Assembly (NCBI GenBank): GCA_018815245.1
Contig: JAHIXK010000006.1
Location: 1 to 62,530, forward strand
Direction of reading: 5' to 3'
Length of the DNA: 62,530 nucleotides
Source of the DNA: Gammaproteobacteria bacterium
GTDB taxonomy: Bacteria > Pseudomonadota > Gammaproteobacteria > Burkholderiales > Burkholderiaceae_B
Shown: piece after piece, positions 38,260 through 48,334 of the stretch
Position numbering within the stretch: position 1 is the first letter of the stretch
Layout of the letters: each line of letters begins with the position of its first letter
Position numbers and translations under genes: made by a program
Notes under the pieces: generated by a model
Told to the model about the DNA's origin: nothing
The model's database searches: none
Seen by the model: only the letters and a program-made list of their open reading frames with translations

Positions 38260-39957
38260 TTAATCGGTTTTTGTTGCGCTCAGAATTTCCTCAATGCTGG
38301 TAATACCCAAGCGAATTTTGGCAAGGCCTGACTCTCTCATGCTGGAAATGCCCTCTTGCCTTGCGAGCCGTTCCATGTCCAAAGCCGAGGCTCCCGAAAT
38401 GATGAGTTCTTGCATGCCTTCCGACACAGGTAGTACCTCATAAATTCCCGTGCGGCCTAGGTATCCTGTCCCATTGCATGTCTCGCAGCCTACCGCGCAG
38501 AAGGGTGTCCAATCCTCTTGGGGGACATTGCTTGTCAGGCTTGGAGTGGTCAAGGCGCGAGGACCTTGTGGGTGCGGCGACTTGCAGCTGCACAATTTGC
38601 GAACCAGGCGTTGCGCAATGATCAGGCTGACCGACGAGGAAATGTTGAATGTTTCCACCCCCATGTTTTTCAGGCGGATGATGGTCGACACGGCATCGTT
38701 GGTGTGCAGGGTGGACAGCACTTTGTGCCCGGTTTGGGATGCCTTGATTGAAATGTCGGCGGTCTCCAGGTCGCGAATTTCGCCCACCATGATCACATCC
38801 GGATCCTGGCGCAGCAGCGCTCGCAGTGCTTTGGCGAAGGTCAGGCCAATGCGTTCATTGATGTTGACCTGGTTAATGCCCGGCAGGTTGATTTCGGCAG
38901 GGTCTTCTACTGTGCTGATGTTGATGGAATCGTTGTTCAGCATCTGTAGAAAGGTGTACAGCGACACGGTTTTGCCGCTGCCGGTGGGGCCGGTGACCAA
39001 TATCATGCCATGAGGTTTGGCCAGTGCCTTTTCAATGGCGTCGCGCTGCACGTTTTCAAAGCCAAGTTGTTCCAGTTTCAGTAGCGACTTGCTTGAATCG
39101 AGCAGCCGCATCACGATTTTTTCACCAAAAAGTGTGGGTAGTGTGCTGACTCGGAAATCGATTTTTCGCTCGTCAGCACCCAGCGTCATGCGAATGCGGC
39201 CATCTTGCGGGATTCGGGTTTCTGTGGTGTTGAGGCTGCTCATGATCTTGATGCGTGCAGCAATTTTGGATTTGGCTGCCAATGGGGGCTGTGATGTTTC
39301 CTGCAGCACGCCATCAATGCGGAATCGAACCCGGTAACTTTTCTCGTAGGGCTCAAAGTGAATATCTGAGGCACCTTTTTTCAACGCGTCGCTTAGCACG
39401 CGTTGCACAAAGCGCACGATCGGGGCGTCGTCTACATCTGGTTCATCCCCTTCGTTGCTGGGTTTGAAGGATTCCGATGCGACTTCGGTCAGCAAACCGT
39501 TGTCCATGCTCTGCGATGGATCATTTTTCTCGATTCGAGTTAGCAACTTGTCGTATTCAACCACCACTGGCTCTACCTGCAATTGGGTGCGGAATTTGAG
39601 TTGTTGAATCGTACTCAGGTCTGTGGGGTCTGCCATTGCCACACTTAGTGCGCCTTGTCGCCTTGAAAGCACGAAGGCTTCCAGCCCTTTTTCAGCTTGA
39701 ATCAAGTCATTGTCCAAGCCGTCGCGGGCGTCGTCGAATTGACTCAAATCCAGCAACGGGTAGCCAAAGTGCTGGGCCACGGAACTCGCCAGCACTTCTG
39801 CGCTTACGATGTTGTTGTTGACAATCCATTCCGCTACCGAATGCCCTTGGACTTCCTCGGTTGTCAGGCGATCCAGCTGGGCCGCTTCCAAAATGCCTTT
39901 GGCGGTCAGTGCCCGCACAAGCCCCGAGCTTTTGACAACTGCACTGCTGATGCTCAT
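38260..39957 (-). CDS. pilB: Type IV pilus assembly ATPase PilB
   Basis: The protein has 565 residues. The N-terminal MshEN domain precedes a GspE domain with Walker A GPTGSGKTVSLYTFL near 325, an Asp box (IQQLKFRTQ... region), Walker B DPDVIMVGEIRDLETA near 395, and a tetracysteine zinc motif CSCKSPHP...CETCNGTGYLGRTGIYE at about 455-500. It powers pilus extension. No pilin gene is in the window. Confidence 0.95.
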   Translation of the reverse strand: MSISSAVVKSSGLVRALTAKGILEAAQLDRLTTEEVQGHSVAEWIVNNNIVSAEVLASSVAQHFGYPLLDLSQFDDARDGLDNDLIQAEKGLEAFVLSRRQGALSVAMADPTDLSTIQQLKFRTQLQVEPVVVEYDKLLTRIEKNDPSQSMDNGLLTEVASESFKPSNEGDEPDVDDAPIVRFVQRVLSDALKKGASDIHFEPYEKSYRVRFRIDGVLQETSQPPLAAKSKIAARIKIMSSLNTTETRIPQDGRIRMTLGADERKIDFRVSTLPTLFGEKIVMRLLDSSKSLLKLEQLGFENVQRDAIEKALAKPHGMILVTGPTGSGKTVSLYTFLQMLNNDSINISTVEDPAEINLPGINQVNINERIGLTFAKALRALLRQDPDVIMVGEIRDLETADISIKASQTGHKVLSTLHTNDAVSTIIRLKNMGVETFNISSSVSLIIAQRLVRKLCSCKSPHPQGPRALTTPSLTSNVPQEDWTPFCAVGCETCNGTGYLGRTGIYEVLPVSEGMQELIISGASALDMERLARQEGISSMRESGLAKIRLGITSIEEILSATKTD

Positions 39958-40075
39958 AGATCAATGTCCTTCAAGGTGAAAGGTTGGCTTAATTGCTTTA
40001 TCGCCTAACTATGCGTGCTCAGTATGTACTTATCAATCACCTAGGCGGATGTTTTTTGAGTTCAGGTTGATGTGT

Positions 40076-41068
40076 TCAGCTGTTGCGCGTCACTGCAACA
40101 TCGCACAACACGGCAAGTGCTTCCTTGTAGGGTGTGTCGCCCAGTGCAAGCAAGCGCTTTTTGGCGCAAGCTGCCAGATTGACCGCTTTGGCGCGGGTGT
40201 AGTTTAGCGAACCCGTTTGTTCAATGCTGGTCATGATGGCGCTTACATCTTGCGTGCCGCCGTTTGCAATTGCATCCCGAATTTGGGCCTGCACCTGCGG
40301 CGCTGCGTGCAGCATGGCGTGAATCAGGGGCAGTGTGGGTTTGCCCTCACGCAGATCATCCCCAACATTCTTGCCCAAGGCGGCACTTTCGCCTGCGTAG
40401 TCCAGCACATCATCGATCAGCTGGAAGGCACTGCCCACTTCTGCGCCGAAGCGGCCCAGGTTGGTGATGGTTTCTTCGGTTTGGCCTGTCACAATGCCCG
40501 CCAGGCGACAGGAGGCCTCAAACAGCTTGGCCGTTTTGAAGTCAATTACCTGCATGTACCGGGCCTCGGTCACCTCCGGGTCTTTGCAGTTCAGCAATTG
40601 CAGCACCTCGCCCTCTGCAATGGTGTTGGTCGCTTCAGACAGCACATCCATCACGTCCATCAGGCCGATTTTCACCATCATTTGAAACGAGCGTGAATAC
40701 AGAAAGTCGCCCACCAGCACTGCGGCGGAATTGCCGTATTCCGCATTGGCTGTTAGCCGGCCGCGGCGCATGTCTGATTCATCAACTACGTCGTCGTGAA
40801 GCAGTGTGGCCGTGTGAATAAATTCAACAATCGCTGCCAATTCAATGGCTTGAGATATTTGCCGGGGGTTGGCACCCAAGGCGCGAGCCGTGAGAATAAC
40901 CAATGCTGGCCGTAGCCGTTTGCCGCCAGCATTGATGATGTAATCGCTGATCTGGTTGATCAGGCTGACCTCCGAATGCAGACTGGTGCGGATGACCTGG
41001 TCGAGTTGTTGCATGTCGGCCGCAATGGGCGACAACACACTTTTCACACTGGGCGCGGGGCTGGGCAT
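40076..41068 (-). CDS. ispB: Octaprenyl diphosphate synthase IspB
   Basis: The protein has 330 residues of trans-prenyltransferase fold. The two Asp-rich motifs are LLHDDVVDESD near 91 and LIDDVLDYAG near 217; GGKRLRPAL is near 50. It makes the ubiquinone side chain (probably C40, by order). It is divergent from rplU with about 200 bp between, the standard arrangement. Confidence 0.94.
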   Translation of the reverse strand: MPSPAPSVKSVLSPIAADMQQLDQVIRTSLHSEVSLINQISDYIINAGGKRLRPALVILTARALGANPRQISQAIELAAIVEFIHTATLLHDDVVDESDMRRGRLTANAEYGNSAAVLVGDFLYSRSFQMMVKIGLMDVMDVLSEATNTIAEGEVLQLLNCKDPEVTEARYMQVIDFKTAKLFEASCRLAGIVTGQTEETITNLGRFGAEVGSAFQLIDDVLDYAGESAALGKNVGDDLREGKPTLPLIHAMLHAAPQVQAQIRDAIANGGTQDVSAIMTSIEQTGSLNYTRAKAVNLAACAKKRLLALGDTPYKEALAVLCDVAVTRNS

Positions 41069-41175
41069 TGGTTCACTGCATGTGTGGTTGATTTATGTTG
41101 CGCATATTGTACTTGAGGGTGTTTGAGAAAAGCCGCATTGGGTTTACAGAATGTGCGCACTTTGCTCACAAGGCT

Positions 41176-41204
41176 TTGACAACATTGCACTTTCCGAGCA
41201 TAAT
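41176..41204 (+). promoter_or_regulatory. Strong promoter of the rplU-rpmA operon
   Basis: A perfect -35 TTGACA (41176-41181) and a -10 CATAAT (41199-41204) are 17 bp apart, giving a start near 41211 and a leader of about 60 nt before rplU. It is one of the best sigma-70 sites in the window. Confidence 0.85.
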
Positions 41205-41212
41205 TGCGGGCT

Positions 41213-41230
41213 ATCCGAATTTTTTCGGAT
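41213..41230 (+). other. Hairpin at the start of the rplU leader
   Basis: ATCCGAA (41213-41219) and TTCGGAT (41224-41230) form a perfect 7-bp stem with a TTTT loop that begins within 2-3 nt of the predicted transcript start. It may protect the 5' end or serve as a target of ribosomal-protein feedback, as described for L21 leaders in other bacteria. Confidence 0.5.
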
Positions 41231-41270
41231 TCATTTCATTGAAAGTAAGATTAAGGTTTAGGGGTCAACT

Positions 41271-41582
41271 ATGTACGCGGTCATAAAAACCGGCGGTAAG
41301 CAATACAAGGTTATCGCTGGTGAAAAACTTAAAATAGAACAGATACCTGCTGACATTGGCCAAGAAATCTCTCTGGACGAAGTGCTTGCCTGCGGAAGCG
41401 GCGACACAGTGAAAGTGGGTACTCCACTGGTTCAAGGGGCTTCGGTCACTGCAGTTGTTTTGGCACACGGTCGTCACGACAAAGTGAAGATCTTCAAGAT
41501 GCGTCGTCGCAAGCACTATCAAAAGCGTCAAGGCCATCGCCAGAACTACACTCAAATCCAGATCCAAGCCATCAACGCTTGA
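41271..41582 (+). CDS. rplU: 50S ribosomal protein L21
   Basis: The protein has 103 residues beginning [14 protein letters not shown], the invariant start of L21, with [24 protein letters not shown] at the C-terminus. It binds 23S rRNA with L20. It forms an operon with rpmA (16 bp apart), driven by the promoter at 41176. Confidence 0.98.
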   Translation: MYAVIKTGGKQYKVIAGEKLKIEQIPADIGQEISLDEVLACGSGDTVKVGTPLVQGASVTAVVLAHGRHDKVKIFKMRRRKHYQKRQGHRQNYTQIQIQAINA

Positions 41583-41598
41583 TAGAGGAGAATGACTC

Positions 41599-41859
41599 AT
41601 GGCAAGTAAGAAAGGCGGCGGCTCTACGCGAAACGGACGTGACTCAGAAGCCAAGCGACTGGGTGTGAAGGTGTTTGGCGGGCAGGAAATCAATGCCGGC
41701 GGCATCATCATTCGTCAACGTGGCACACGTTTTCATGCTGGCGACAACGTCGGCATGGGCAAAGACCACACATTGTTCGCACTGACCGATGGTCAGGTGC
41801 AGTTTTCAGTGAAAGGCGCATTGCGCCGCAAAACTGTGAGCGTGGTCAACGAGGGTTAA
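41599..41859 (+). CDS. rpmA: 50S ribosomal protein L27
   Basis: The protein has 86 residues. The N-terminus [20 protein letters not shown], whose tail reaches the peptidyl-transferase centre, and the later [13 protein letters not shown] are characteristic. No Firmicutes-type cleavable N-terminal extension is present. Ribosome binding site is GAGGAG. A terminator follows at 41895. Confidence 0.98.
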   Translation: MASKKGGGSTRNGRDSEAKRLGVKVFGGQEINAGGIIIRQRGTRFHAGDNVGMGKDHTLFALTDGQVQFSVKGALRRKTVSVVNEG

Positions 41860-41894
41860 TTCCCGTCGTTTGCACCGCACACCGTGCTTGGTCC

Positions 41895-41929
41895 AATAGC
41901 CCTGCATTGCAGGGCTATTTTCGTTTTTG
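41895..41929 (+). terminator. Rho-independent terminator after rpmA
   Basis: An 11-bp perfect stem AATAGCCCTGC/GCAGGGCTATT (41895-41905 and 41909-41919, loop ATT) is followed by TTCGTTTTT. It ends the rplU-rpmA transcript, or attenuates transcription entering obgE. Confidence 0.85.
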
Positions 41930-41955
41930 GCCAAGTACCTTCATTTTCAGAGTAA

Positions 41956-43083
<1,128 letters not shown>

Positions 43084-43088
43084 ATTCC

Positions 43089-44210
43089 GTGGCAGGGAAA
43101 TCTCTGGCAAATCAACGTGTGGTGGTGAAAGTAGGCAGCTCCCTTGTTACCAGGAATGGCGCGGGTGTGGACATGGAGTCCATTCGTGCCTGGGCTGCCC
43201 AAATTGCCGAGCTGACCACTCAAGGTTGCGAGGTGGTGCTGGTCTCATCGGGCGCAATTGCCGAGGGCATGAAACGCCTGAAGTGGGCCAAACGCCCGCG
43301 CGAAATTCACGAACTGCAGGCCGCTGCGGCCGTGGGGCAAATGGGCCTGGTGCACGCCTACGAAATCGGCTTTGCCGAACACGGTTTGGTGTGCGCGCAG
43401 GTGTTGCTGACCCATGCCGATTTGGCCGACCGTGAACGCTATCTGAATGCCCGCTCCACCCTGTATTCATTGCTGGGCCACAAAGTAGTGCCCATCATCA
43501 ATGAAAACGACACGGTGGTCACCGACGAAATCCGCTTTGGCGACAACGACACTCTGGGTGCCTTGGTTACCAATCTGGTTGAAGCCGATACCTTGGTTAT
43601 TTTGACTGACCAGGTGGGCCTGTACAGTGCCGACCCCCGTAAGAATCCGGATGCAAGGTTAATCGTTGAGGAAACCGCCGGCAACCCGGAACTTGAAAAA
43701 ATGGCTGGCGGCGCGGGCAGCAGTGTAGGCACTGGCGGCATGATCACCAAAATTCTGGCGGCCAAGCGTGCTGCGCGCAGTGGTGCGGCCACGGTAATTG
43801 CCAGCGGGCACGAGGCGAATGTGCTTGTTCGCCTAATGAAAGGCGAGCCGGTGGGTACCTACCTGAAAGCACCGCTGGGTCGACTGGCCGCCCGAAAGCA
43901 ATGGATGGCCGACCACTTGAAGCTAAAGGGTTCGCTGCTACTTGACGCAGGCGCTGCCGAAGCTTTGCGCAAAGGAAAAGGCAGCTTGTTGCCCATTGGC
44001 GTGACGGGTTGCCAAGGCAACTTTCAGCGTGGTGATGTGGTGGCCTGCTTAAGCCCCGAGGGCGAGGAAGTGGCGCGTGGCTTGGTGAATTACGCTGTGG
44101 CCGAGGTCAAAAAAATTGCCAGGCAACCCACCAGCGCGATAGAGTCCATCCTTGGTTATCTGGATGAACCCGAGCTGATTCACCGCGACAACATGGTGGT
44201 ATTGGCCTAA
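43089..44210 (+). CDS. proB: Glutamate 5-kinase ProB
   Basis: The protein has 373 residues and starts with GTG. The N-terminal amino-acid kinase domain has [13 protein letters not shown] near 13-25, [32 protein letters not shown] near 140 and GTGGMITKI. The C-terminal PUA domain starts near 285 ([21 protein letters not shown]). It catalyses the first step of proline synthesis and is normally feedback-inhibited by proline. It begins 5 bp after obgE. Confidence 0.97.
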   Translation: MAGKSLANQRVVVKVGSSLVTRNGAGVDMESIRAWAAQIAELTTQGCEVVLVSSGAIAEGMKRLKWAKRPREIHELQAAAAVGQMGLVHAYEIGFAEHGLVCAQVLLTHADLADRERYLNARSTLYSLLGHKVVPIINENDTVVTDEIRFGDNDTLGALVTNLVEADTLVILTDQVGLYSADPRKNPDARLIVEETAGNPELEKMAGGAGSSVGTGGMITKILAAKRAARSGAATVIASGHEANVLVRLMKGEPVGTYLKAPLGRLAARKQWMADHLKLKGSLLLDAGAAEALRKGKGSLLPIGVTGCQGNFQRGDVVACLSPEGEEVARGLVNYAVAEVKKIARQPTSAIESILGYLDEPELIHRDNMVVLA

Positions 44211-44229
44211 TACAAATTGGAGTGCGCCT

Positions 44230-45093
44230 ATGGAACTGTCGATGTGGAAAAGCAGCGGGCAGTTTTTTGACTGGAAAGGCCACTCTATTTTTGTGCAAGA
44301 TACGGCAGCATCCAACAAGCCGGTGCTGTTGCTGATCCACGGTTTCCCCACAGCAAGTTACGATTTTCACTTGCTGTGGCCAGAACTGGCCGAAACCCAC
44401 CGCTTGATTGCCTTCGACATGCTGGGTTATGGCTATTCCGACAAGCCTCGTACCTGGCAACATTCCATTTTTAATCAAGCCGACATTGCAGAATCTTTGC
44501 TGAAAAGCAAAGGAATTCATGAATGCTCGATGATTACTCACGATGTGGGAGACACCGTGGGTCAAGAGCTGTTGGCGCGCAACCTCGAGGGGAAATTGGG
44601 TTTTTGCTTAAAGCGTGTGGTGATGCTTAATGGTGGCCTGTTTCCCGAAACGCACCGCGCCATCCTGGTTCAAAAGCTGCTGCTTGGGCCGCTGGGATTT
44701 GTGTTCACGAGGTTTATGAAGAAAGAAAAACTGGCCGCCAGTTTGCGCAGCGTGTGTTCGACCGGTTTAAGCGATGCTGACATTGATGCGGCCTGGACCC
44801 TGATGTCGCATAGAAAAGGCAACCTGTGCATGCACCTGTTGATTCAGTACATGCGCGAACGGCGAGAAAACCGCGACCGCTGGGTTGTGGCTTTGCAGAA
44901 AGCCGACATGCCCTTTACGCTGATCGATGGAACGGACGATCCTATTTCTGGCGAGCACATGGTGCAGCGCTTTGAAGAATTGGTTCCGGGCAAACCAACC
45001 ATTCGACTGGCTGGCTTGGGGCACTACCCGCACCTTGAGGATGCGCCCAAAGTATTGGTGGCGTTGAGGCCGCTGTTGTTGGGTAGTAACTAA
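44230..45093 (+). CDS. Alpha/beta hydrolase, MEST (PEG1)-like
   Basis: The protein has 287 residues. The oxyanion motif LLIHGFPT lies near 36, and the nucleophile elbow is THDVGDTVGQELLARN with Asp rather than Ser as nucleophile, as in haloalkane dehalogenases and epoxide hydrolases. VVMLNGGLFPETHR further on matches mammalian MEST-like hydrolases. The catalytic His is in LGHYPHLEDAP near 272. Substrate unknown. It follows proB by 19 bp and ends at a strong terminator. Confidence 0.85.
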   Translation: MELSMWKSSGQFFDWKGHSIFVQDTAASNKPVLLLIHGFPTASYDFHLLWPELAETHRLIAFDMLGYGYSDKPRTWQHSIFNQADIAESLLKSKGIHECSMITHDVGDTVGQELLARNLEGKLGFCLKRVVMLNGGLFPETHRAILVQKLLLGPLGFVFTRFMKKEKLAASLRSVCSTGLSDADIDAAWTLMSHRKGNLCMHLLIQYMRERRENRDRWVVALQKADMPFTLIDGTDDPISGEHMVQRFEELVPGKPTIRLAGLGHYPHLEDAPKVLVALRPLLLGSN

Positions 45094-45127
45094 AAAAAAC
45101 GCGAACCGGATGGTTCGCGTTTTTTTA
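45092..45127. terminator. Bidirectional terminator between the hydrolase gene and rppH
   Basis: A perfect 9-bp stem ACGCGAACC/GGTTCGCGT (45099-45107 and 45112-45120, loop GGAT) is flanked by eight A residues on one side and seven T on the other. It can therefore serve both the hydrolase gene and the convergent rppH gene, whose stop lies in the T run. Confidence 0.92.
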
Positions 45128-45685
45128 TGTCGACTCAGGTTTCTCTTGAGTTTCCTCGGTTTTTTCAGCAAGTTCCCAGTGATCACCTTTTGGCAGTCGC
45201 CGGGGGTCATTTCTGGAAAACAGCAGTTTGGCCAACTCTCCCAATGCTTGTTTGTAAACTTCCCTTTTGAAATCAATTACGTTTTCAAGTGGAACCCAAT
45301 ACTCGTTCCAACGCCAGGCATCAAATTCAGGGTGCTCAGTGGCCCGCAGGCTGACATCGCAATCCCTTCCAACCAATTTCAGCAAAAACCAGATTTGTTT
45401 CTGGCCTTTGTAGCTTCCCCGCCATTCCCGTCGAATCCAGTGATCGGGCACGGTGTACCGCAGCCAATTCCTGGTTCTTCCTATAATTTCAACATGTTCT
45501 GGCAACAAGCCAACTTCTTCGTGCAGTTCCCGGTACATGGCTTGTTCTGGCGATTCGCCATGTTTAATTCCGCCCTGCGGAAATTGCCAGGAATGTTCAC
45601 GAATTCGCTTACCCCAAAAGACCTGCTTTCGGGAATTGGTCAAAATAATGCCGACGTTGGGACGGTAGCCTTCTTTATCAAGCAT
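45125..45685 (-). CDS. rppH: RNA pyrophosphohydrolase RppH
   Basis: The protein has 186 residues from ATG 45685 ([15 protein letters not shown]), the family's conserved start; a longer frame to 45748 is unlikely. The Nudix box [22 protein letters not shown] is near 37-58. It removes pyrophosphate from mRNA 5' ends and so starts RNase E decay. It is divergent from proS and convergent with the hydrolase gene. Confidence 0.93.
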   Translation of the reverse strand: MLDKEGYRPNVGIILTNSRKQVFWGKRIREHSWQFPQGGIKHGESPEQAMYRELHEEVGLLPEHVEIIGRTRNWLRYTVPDHWIRREWRGSYKGQKQIWFLLKLVGRDCDVSLRATEHPEFDAWRWNEYWVPLENVIDFKREVYKQALGELAKLLFSRNDPRRLPKGDHWELAEKTEETQEKPEST

Positions 45686-45719
45686 ACGCGCCCCGCAGAT
45701 TTCTTTACAATTCACAGTC

Positions 45720-45747
45720 ATTATAAGCACCAGCCTGCGTTTGTACA
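45720..45747 (-). promoter_or_regulatory. Candidate rppH promoter
   Basis: On the minus strand TGTACA (45747-45742) and TATAAT (45725-45720) are 16 bp apart, giving a start near 45713 and a leader of about 28 nt before the rppH ATG. The -10 is a perfect consensus; the -35 is 4 of 6. Confidence 0.5.
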
Positions 45748-45825
45748 CCTAGGGTATCCGCGCTGGGGGTGGATAAAAGTACAATCTCATTTCTAACCAA
45801 TTCATTACTCACGAGTTTTTTGCAA

Positions 45826-47586
45826 ATGCGCGCCACACAGTTTTTTTTGAATACCCTTAAAGAAGCTCCTGCTGACGCAGAAGTGATCAGCCATCAACTG
45901 ATGATGCGGGCCGGCATGATCAAGCGTTTGGCTGGCGGCATCTACACCTACATGCCCGTGGGGTTGCGCTCAATCCGCAAGGTGGAAAATATTGTGCGCG
46001 AGGAGATGAACCGCGCCGGCGCACTGGAATTGCTGATGCCCGCAGTGCAGCCTGCCGAGTTGTGGCAGGAAAGCGGCCGCTGGGAAAAGTACGGCCCCGA
46101 GCTGTTGCGCATGAAAGACCGCCACGACCGTGACTATGTAATTGGCCCCACGCACGAAGAAGTGATTACCGATGTGGTGCGCAAGGAAGTAAAAAGCTAC
46201 CGCCAGCTGCCGCTGAACCTGTACCAGATTCAAACCAAGTTCCGCGATGAAATTCGCCCGCGCTTTGGCGTGATGCGTGGCCGTGAATTCGTGATGAAAG
46301 ACGCGTATTCATTCGACCGTAACCAAGAAGCGGCCCTGAAAACTTACGACGTTATGTATGACGCCTATCGCAGGATTTTTACCCGCCTTGGTTTGAACTT
46401 TCGGGCTGTTAACGCAGACACAGGATCAATAGGCGGCAATCGGAGCCACGAATTCCATGTAATCGCCGACACAGGAGAAGACGCAATTGCGTACTGCCCA
46501 AGTTCTGACTACGCGGCCAACGTAGAACTGGCTGAAGCGGTGTGCAATGCCCGGCGCCCGGCCGCTGGCAAAGCCATGGAAAAGGTTCACACGCCCGGCA
46601 ATGCCACTTGCGAAGCTGTGGCTGCCCAGTTGGGCTTGCCACTGGCTGCAACCGTGAAAAGTGTGGTTTTTGCCAACGAGTTTGTTGAGAAAGATGAAAC
46701 CAAGCCGGTCAAGAGGATACAAATTGTATTGGCATTGGTGCGCGGTGACCATGAAGTCAACGACATCAAGCTGGGCAAACTGACCGGGGTTCAGGAATTG
46801 CGTTTGGCCACTGAAGCTGAAATTGTGGCTGTTTTTGGCACCAAGCCCGGTTATCTGGGCCCTGTGGGCTTGACCGCAGAGGTGCGTGTGGTGGCCGACC
46901 GCAGCGTAGCCGCCATGGGTGATTTTGTGTGTGGCGCAAACGCAGCAGACTACCACCATGCCGGTGTGAACTGGGGGCGTGATTTGCCTGAACCCGAGGT
47001 GGCCGACATTCGCAACGTGGTGCAAGGCGATGCCTCGCCCGATGGCAAAGGCGTTTTGGCCCTGTGCCGGGGCATTGAGGTGGGCCATGTGTTTTATTTG
47101 GGTACCAAGTATTCCGAAGCCTTGCAAGCAAAGTTTCTGGAAGAAAACGGCAAGCCCGCCGTTATTGAAATGGGCTGTTATGGCATTGGTGTAACCCGCA
47201 TTCTGGGAGCAGCCATTGAGCAAAACTTCGACGATCGCGGCATCGTTTGGCCGCTCAGCATTGCACCATTTGAAGTGGTGCTGTGCCCAATCGGCTACAA
47301 GAAAAGCGACGAGGTGAAGCTTCAAGCCGACAAGCTTTACCAGCAGTTGAAAGATGTTGGTGTGGATGTGATTCTGGACGACCGCGACGAGCGGCCCGGC
47401 GTGATGTTTGCCGACTGGGAGTTAATTGGTGTGCCGCTGCGGGTTACCTTTGGGGACCGTGGCCTGAAAGAGGGCAAAGTGGAGTTTCAGTCGCGCGATG
47501 GCAAGATTGAAAAACGCGATGTCGATGTTGGGGAAATTTTTGAGCAGTTGCGTGTTGAGCTTGCAAGCAGGCAAGTCAGTTTGTAA
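45826..47586 (+). CDS. proS: Prolyl-tRNA synthetase (bacterial type with editing domain)
   Basis: The protein has 586 residues from ATG 45826 ([20 protein letters not shown]), the conserved start. Class II motif 2 ([19 protein letters not shown]) and motif 3 near the C-terminal half ([17 protein letters not shown]) are present, with a YbaK-like editing insertion at about 230-385. The anticodon-binding domain ends the protein ([18 protein letters not shown]). Its 3' end overlaps the lytic transglycosylase frame. Confidence 0.97.
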   Translation: MRATQFFLNTLKEAPADAEVISHQLMMRAGMIKRLAGGIYTYMPVGLRSIRKVENIVREEMNRAGALELLMPAVQPAELWQESGRWEKYGPELLRMKDRHDRDYVIGPTHEEVITDVVRKEVKSYRQLPLNLYQIQTKFRDEIRPRFGVMRGREFVMKDAYSFDRNQEAALKTYDVMYDAYRRIFTRLGLNFRAVNADTGSIGGNRSHEFHVIADTGEDAIAYCPSSDYAANVELAEAVCNARRPAAGKAMEKVHTPGNATCEAVAAQLGLPLAATVKSVVFANEFVEKDETKPVKRIQIVLALVRGDHEVNDIKLGKLTGVQELRLATEAEIVAVFGTKPGYLGPVGLTAEVRVVADRSVAAMGDFVCGANAADYHHAGVNWGRDLPEPEVADIRNVVQGDASPDGKGVLALCRGIEVGHVFYLGTKYSEALQAKFLEENGKPAVIEMGCYGIGVTRILGAAIEQNFDDRGIVWPLSIAPFEVVLCPIGYKKSDEVKLQADKLYQQLKDVGVDVILDDRDERPGVMFADWELIGVPLRVTFGDRGLKEGKVEFQSRDGKIEKRDVDVGEIFEQLRVELASRQVSL

Positions 47587-48271
47587 TCACCTTGCCCGGT
47601 GGGCGCATGGTGTCCGCCGGGTTATTGTGCTTGCTTGTATGGCATTGGTGTTGATGATGGTTGTTGCGCCAGCCTCGGCCAGCCAGCAATACGAACCCAT
47701 GGCCGATCATGTTCGTTTGGCACTTCGTACCGCTTTAAGTGCGCCTGCGGCACCGCGACCTATTTTTGAATCGGTGGGCCATCGCATTGACTGGATGGCC
47801 AAGATGTCACGTCGCCTCGCACGCCGTGTGCCTGATTTTTCCGAGCGTACCGAGTTAATCAAGACAATTCGCTACGAAGCCCAACGTGTGGGCATCGACC
47901 CTCAAATTATTTTTTCTCTAATAGAAGTGGAAAGCAATTTCCGCGCGGATGCGGTTAGCCATGCGGGTGCCATTGGCTTGATGCAGGTGATGCCGTTTTG
48001 GACGGATGTGTTGTCCAAGGGCAGTTCCCGTGAGTTATTCGAGCCAAGGGTTAATATTCGCTATGGTTGCCTAATTCTTAGGCACTATCTGGACATTGAG
48101 AAGGGCAATCTTGATCGGGCGCTGGGGCGTTACAACGGCAGTTTGGGGAAAATGACTTACCCGAATTTGGTGTACGACAGACTGGATCGAAATTGGGGTT
48201 ATCGCTACGCAGAGCCGCCGAAACCAGTGCCGCGTACGGCGTTGAATGACATTGATGTAAAGAAGCGGTGA
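47498..48271 (+). CDS. Lytic transglycosylase (SLT domain), start uncertain
   Basis: The frame is open from 47498 but overlaps the last 89 bp of proS, so the real start may be TTG 47561 or ATG 47639. Any of these gives a signal peptide with the hydrophobic stretch [20 protein letters not shown]. The SLT domain (about 125-235 from the long start) has catalytic Glu in [15 protein letters not shown], then [25 protein letters not shown] and RYNGS. It cleaves peptidoglycan glycan strands to anhydromuropeptides. Confidence 0.88.
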   Translation: MARLKNAMSMLGKFLSSCVLSLQAGKSVCNHLARWAHGVRRVIVLACMALVLMMVVAPASASQQYEPMADHVRLALRTALSAPAAPRPIFESVGHRIDWMAKMSRRLARRVPDFSERTELIKTIRYEAQRVGIDPQIIFSLIEVESNFRADAVSHAGAIGLMQVMPFWTDVLSKGSSRELFEPRVNIRYGCLILRHYLDIEKGNLDRALGRYNGSLGKMTYPNLVYDRLDRNWGYRYAEPPKPVPRTALNDIDVKKR

Positions 48272-48334
48272 TTCGGCCAAACATTGGCTCCCGCGAATTG
48301 CGCAAGCTGGGCAGCAGCGCGCGCGCCCGTGTGT

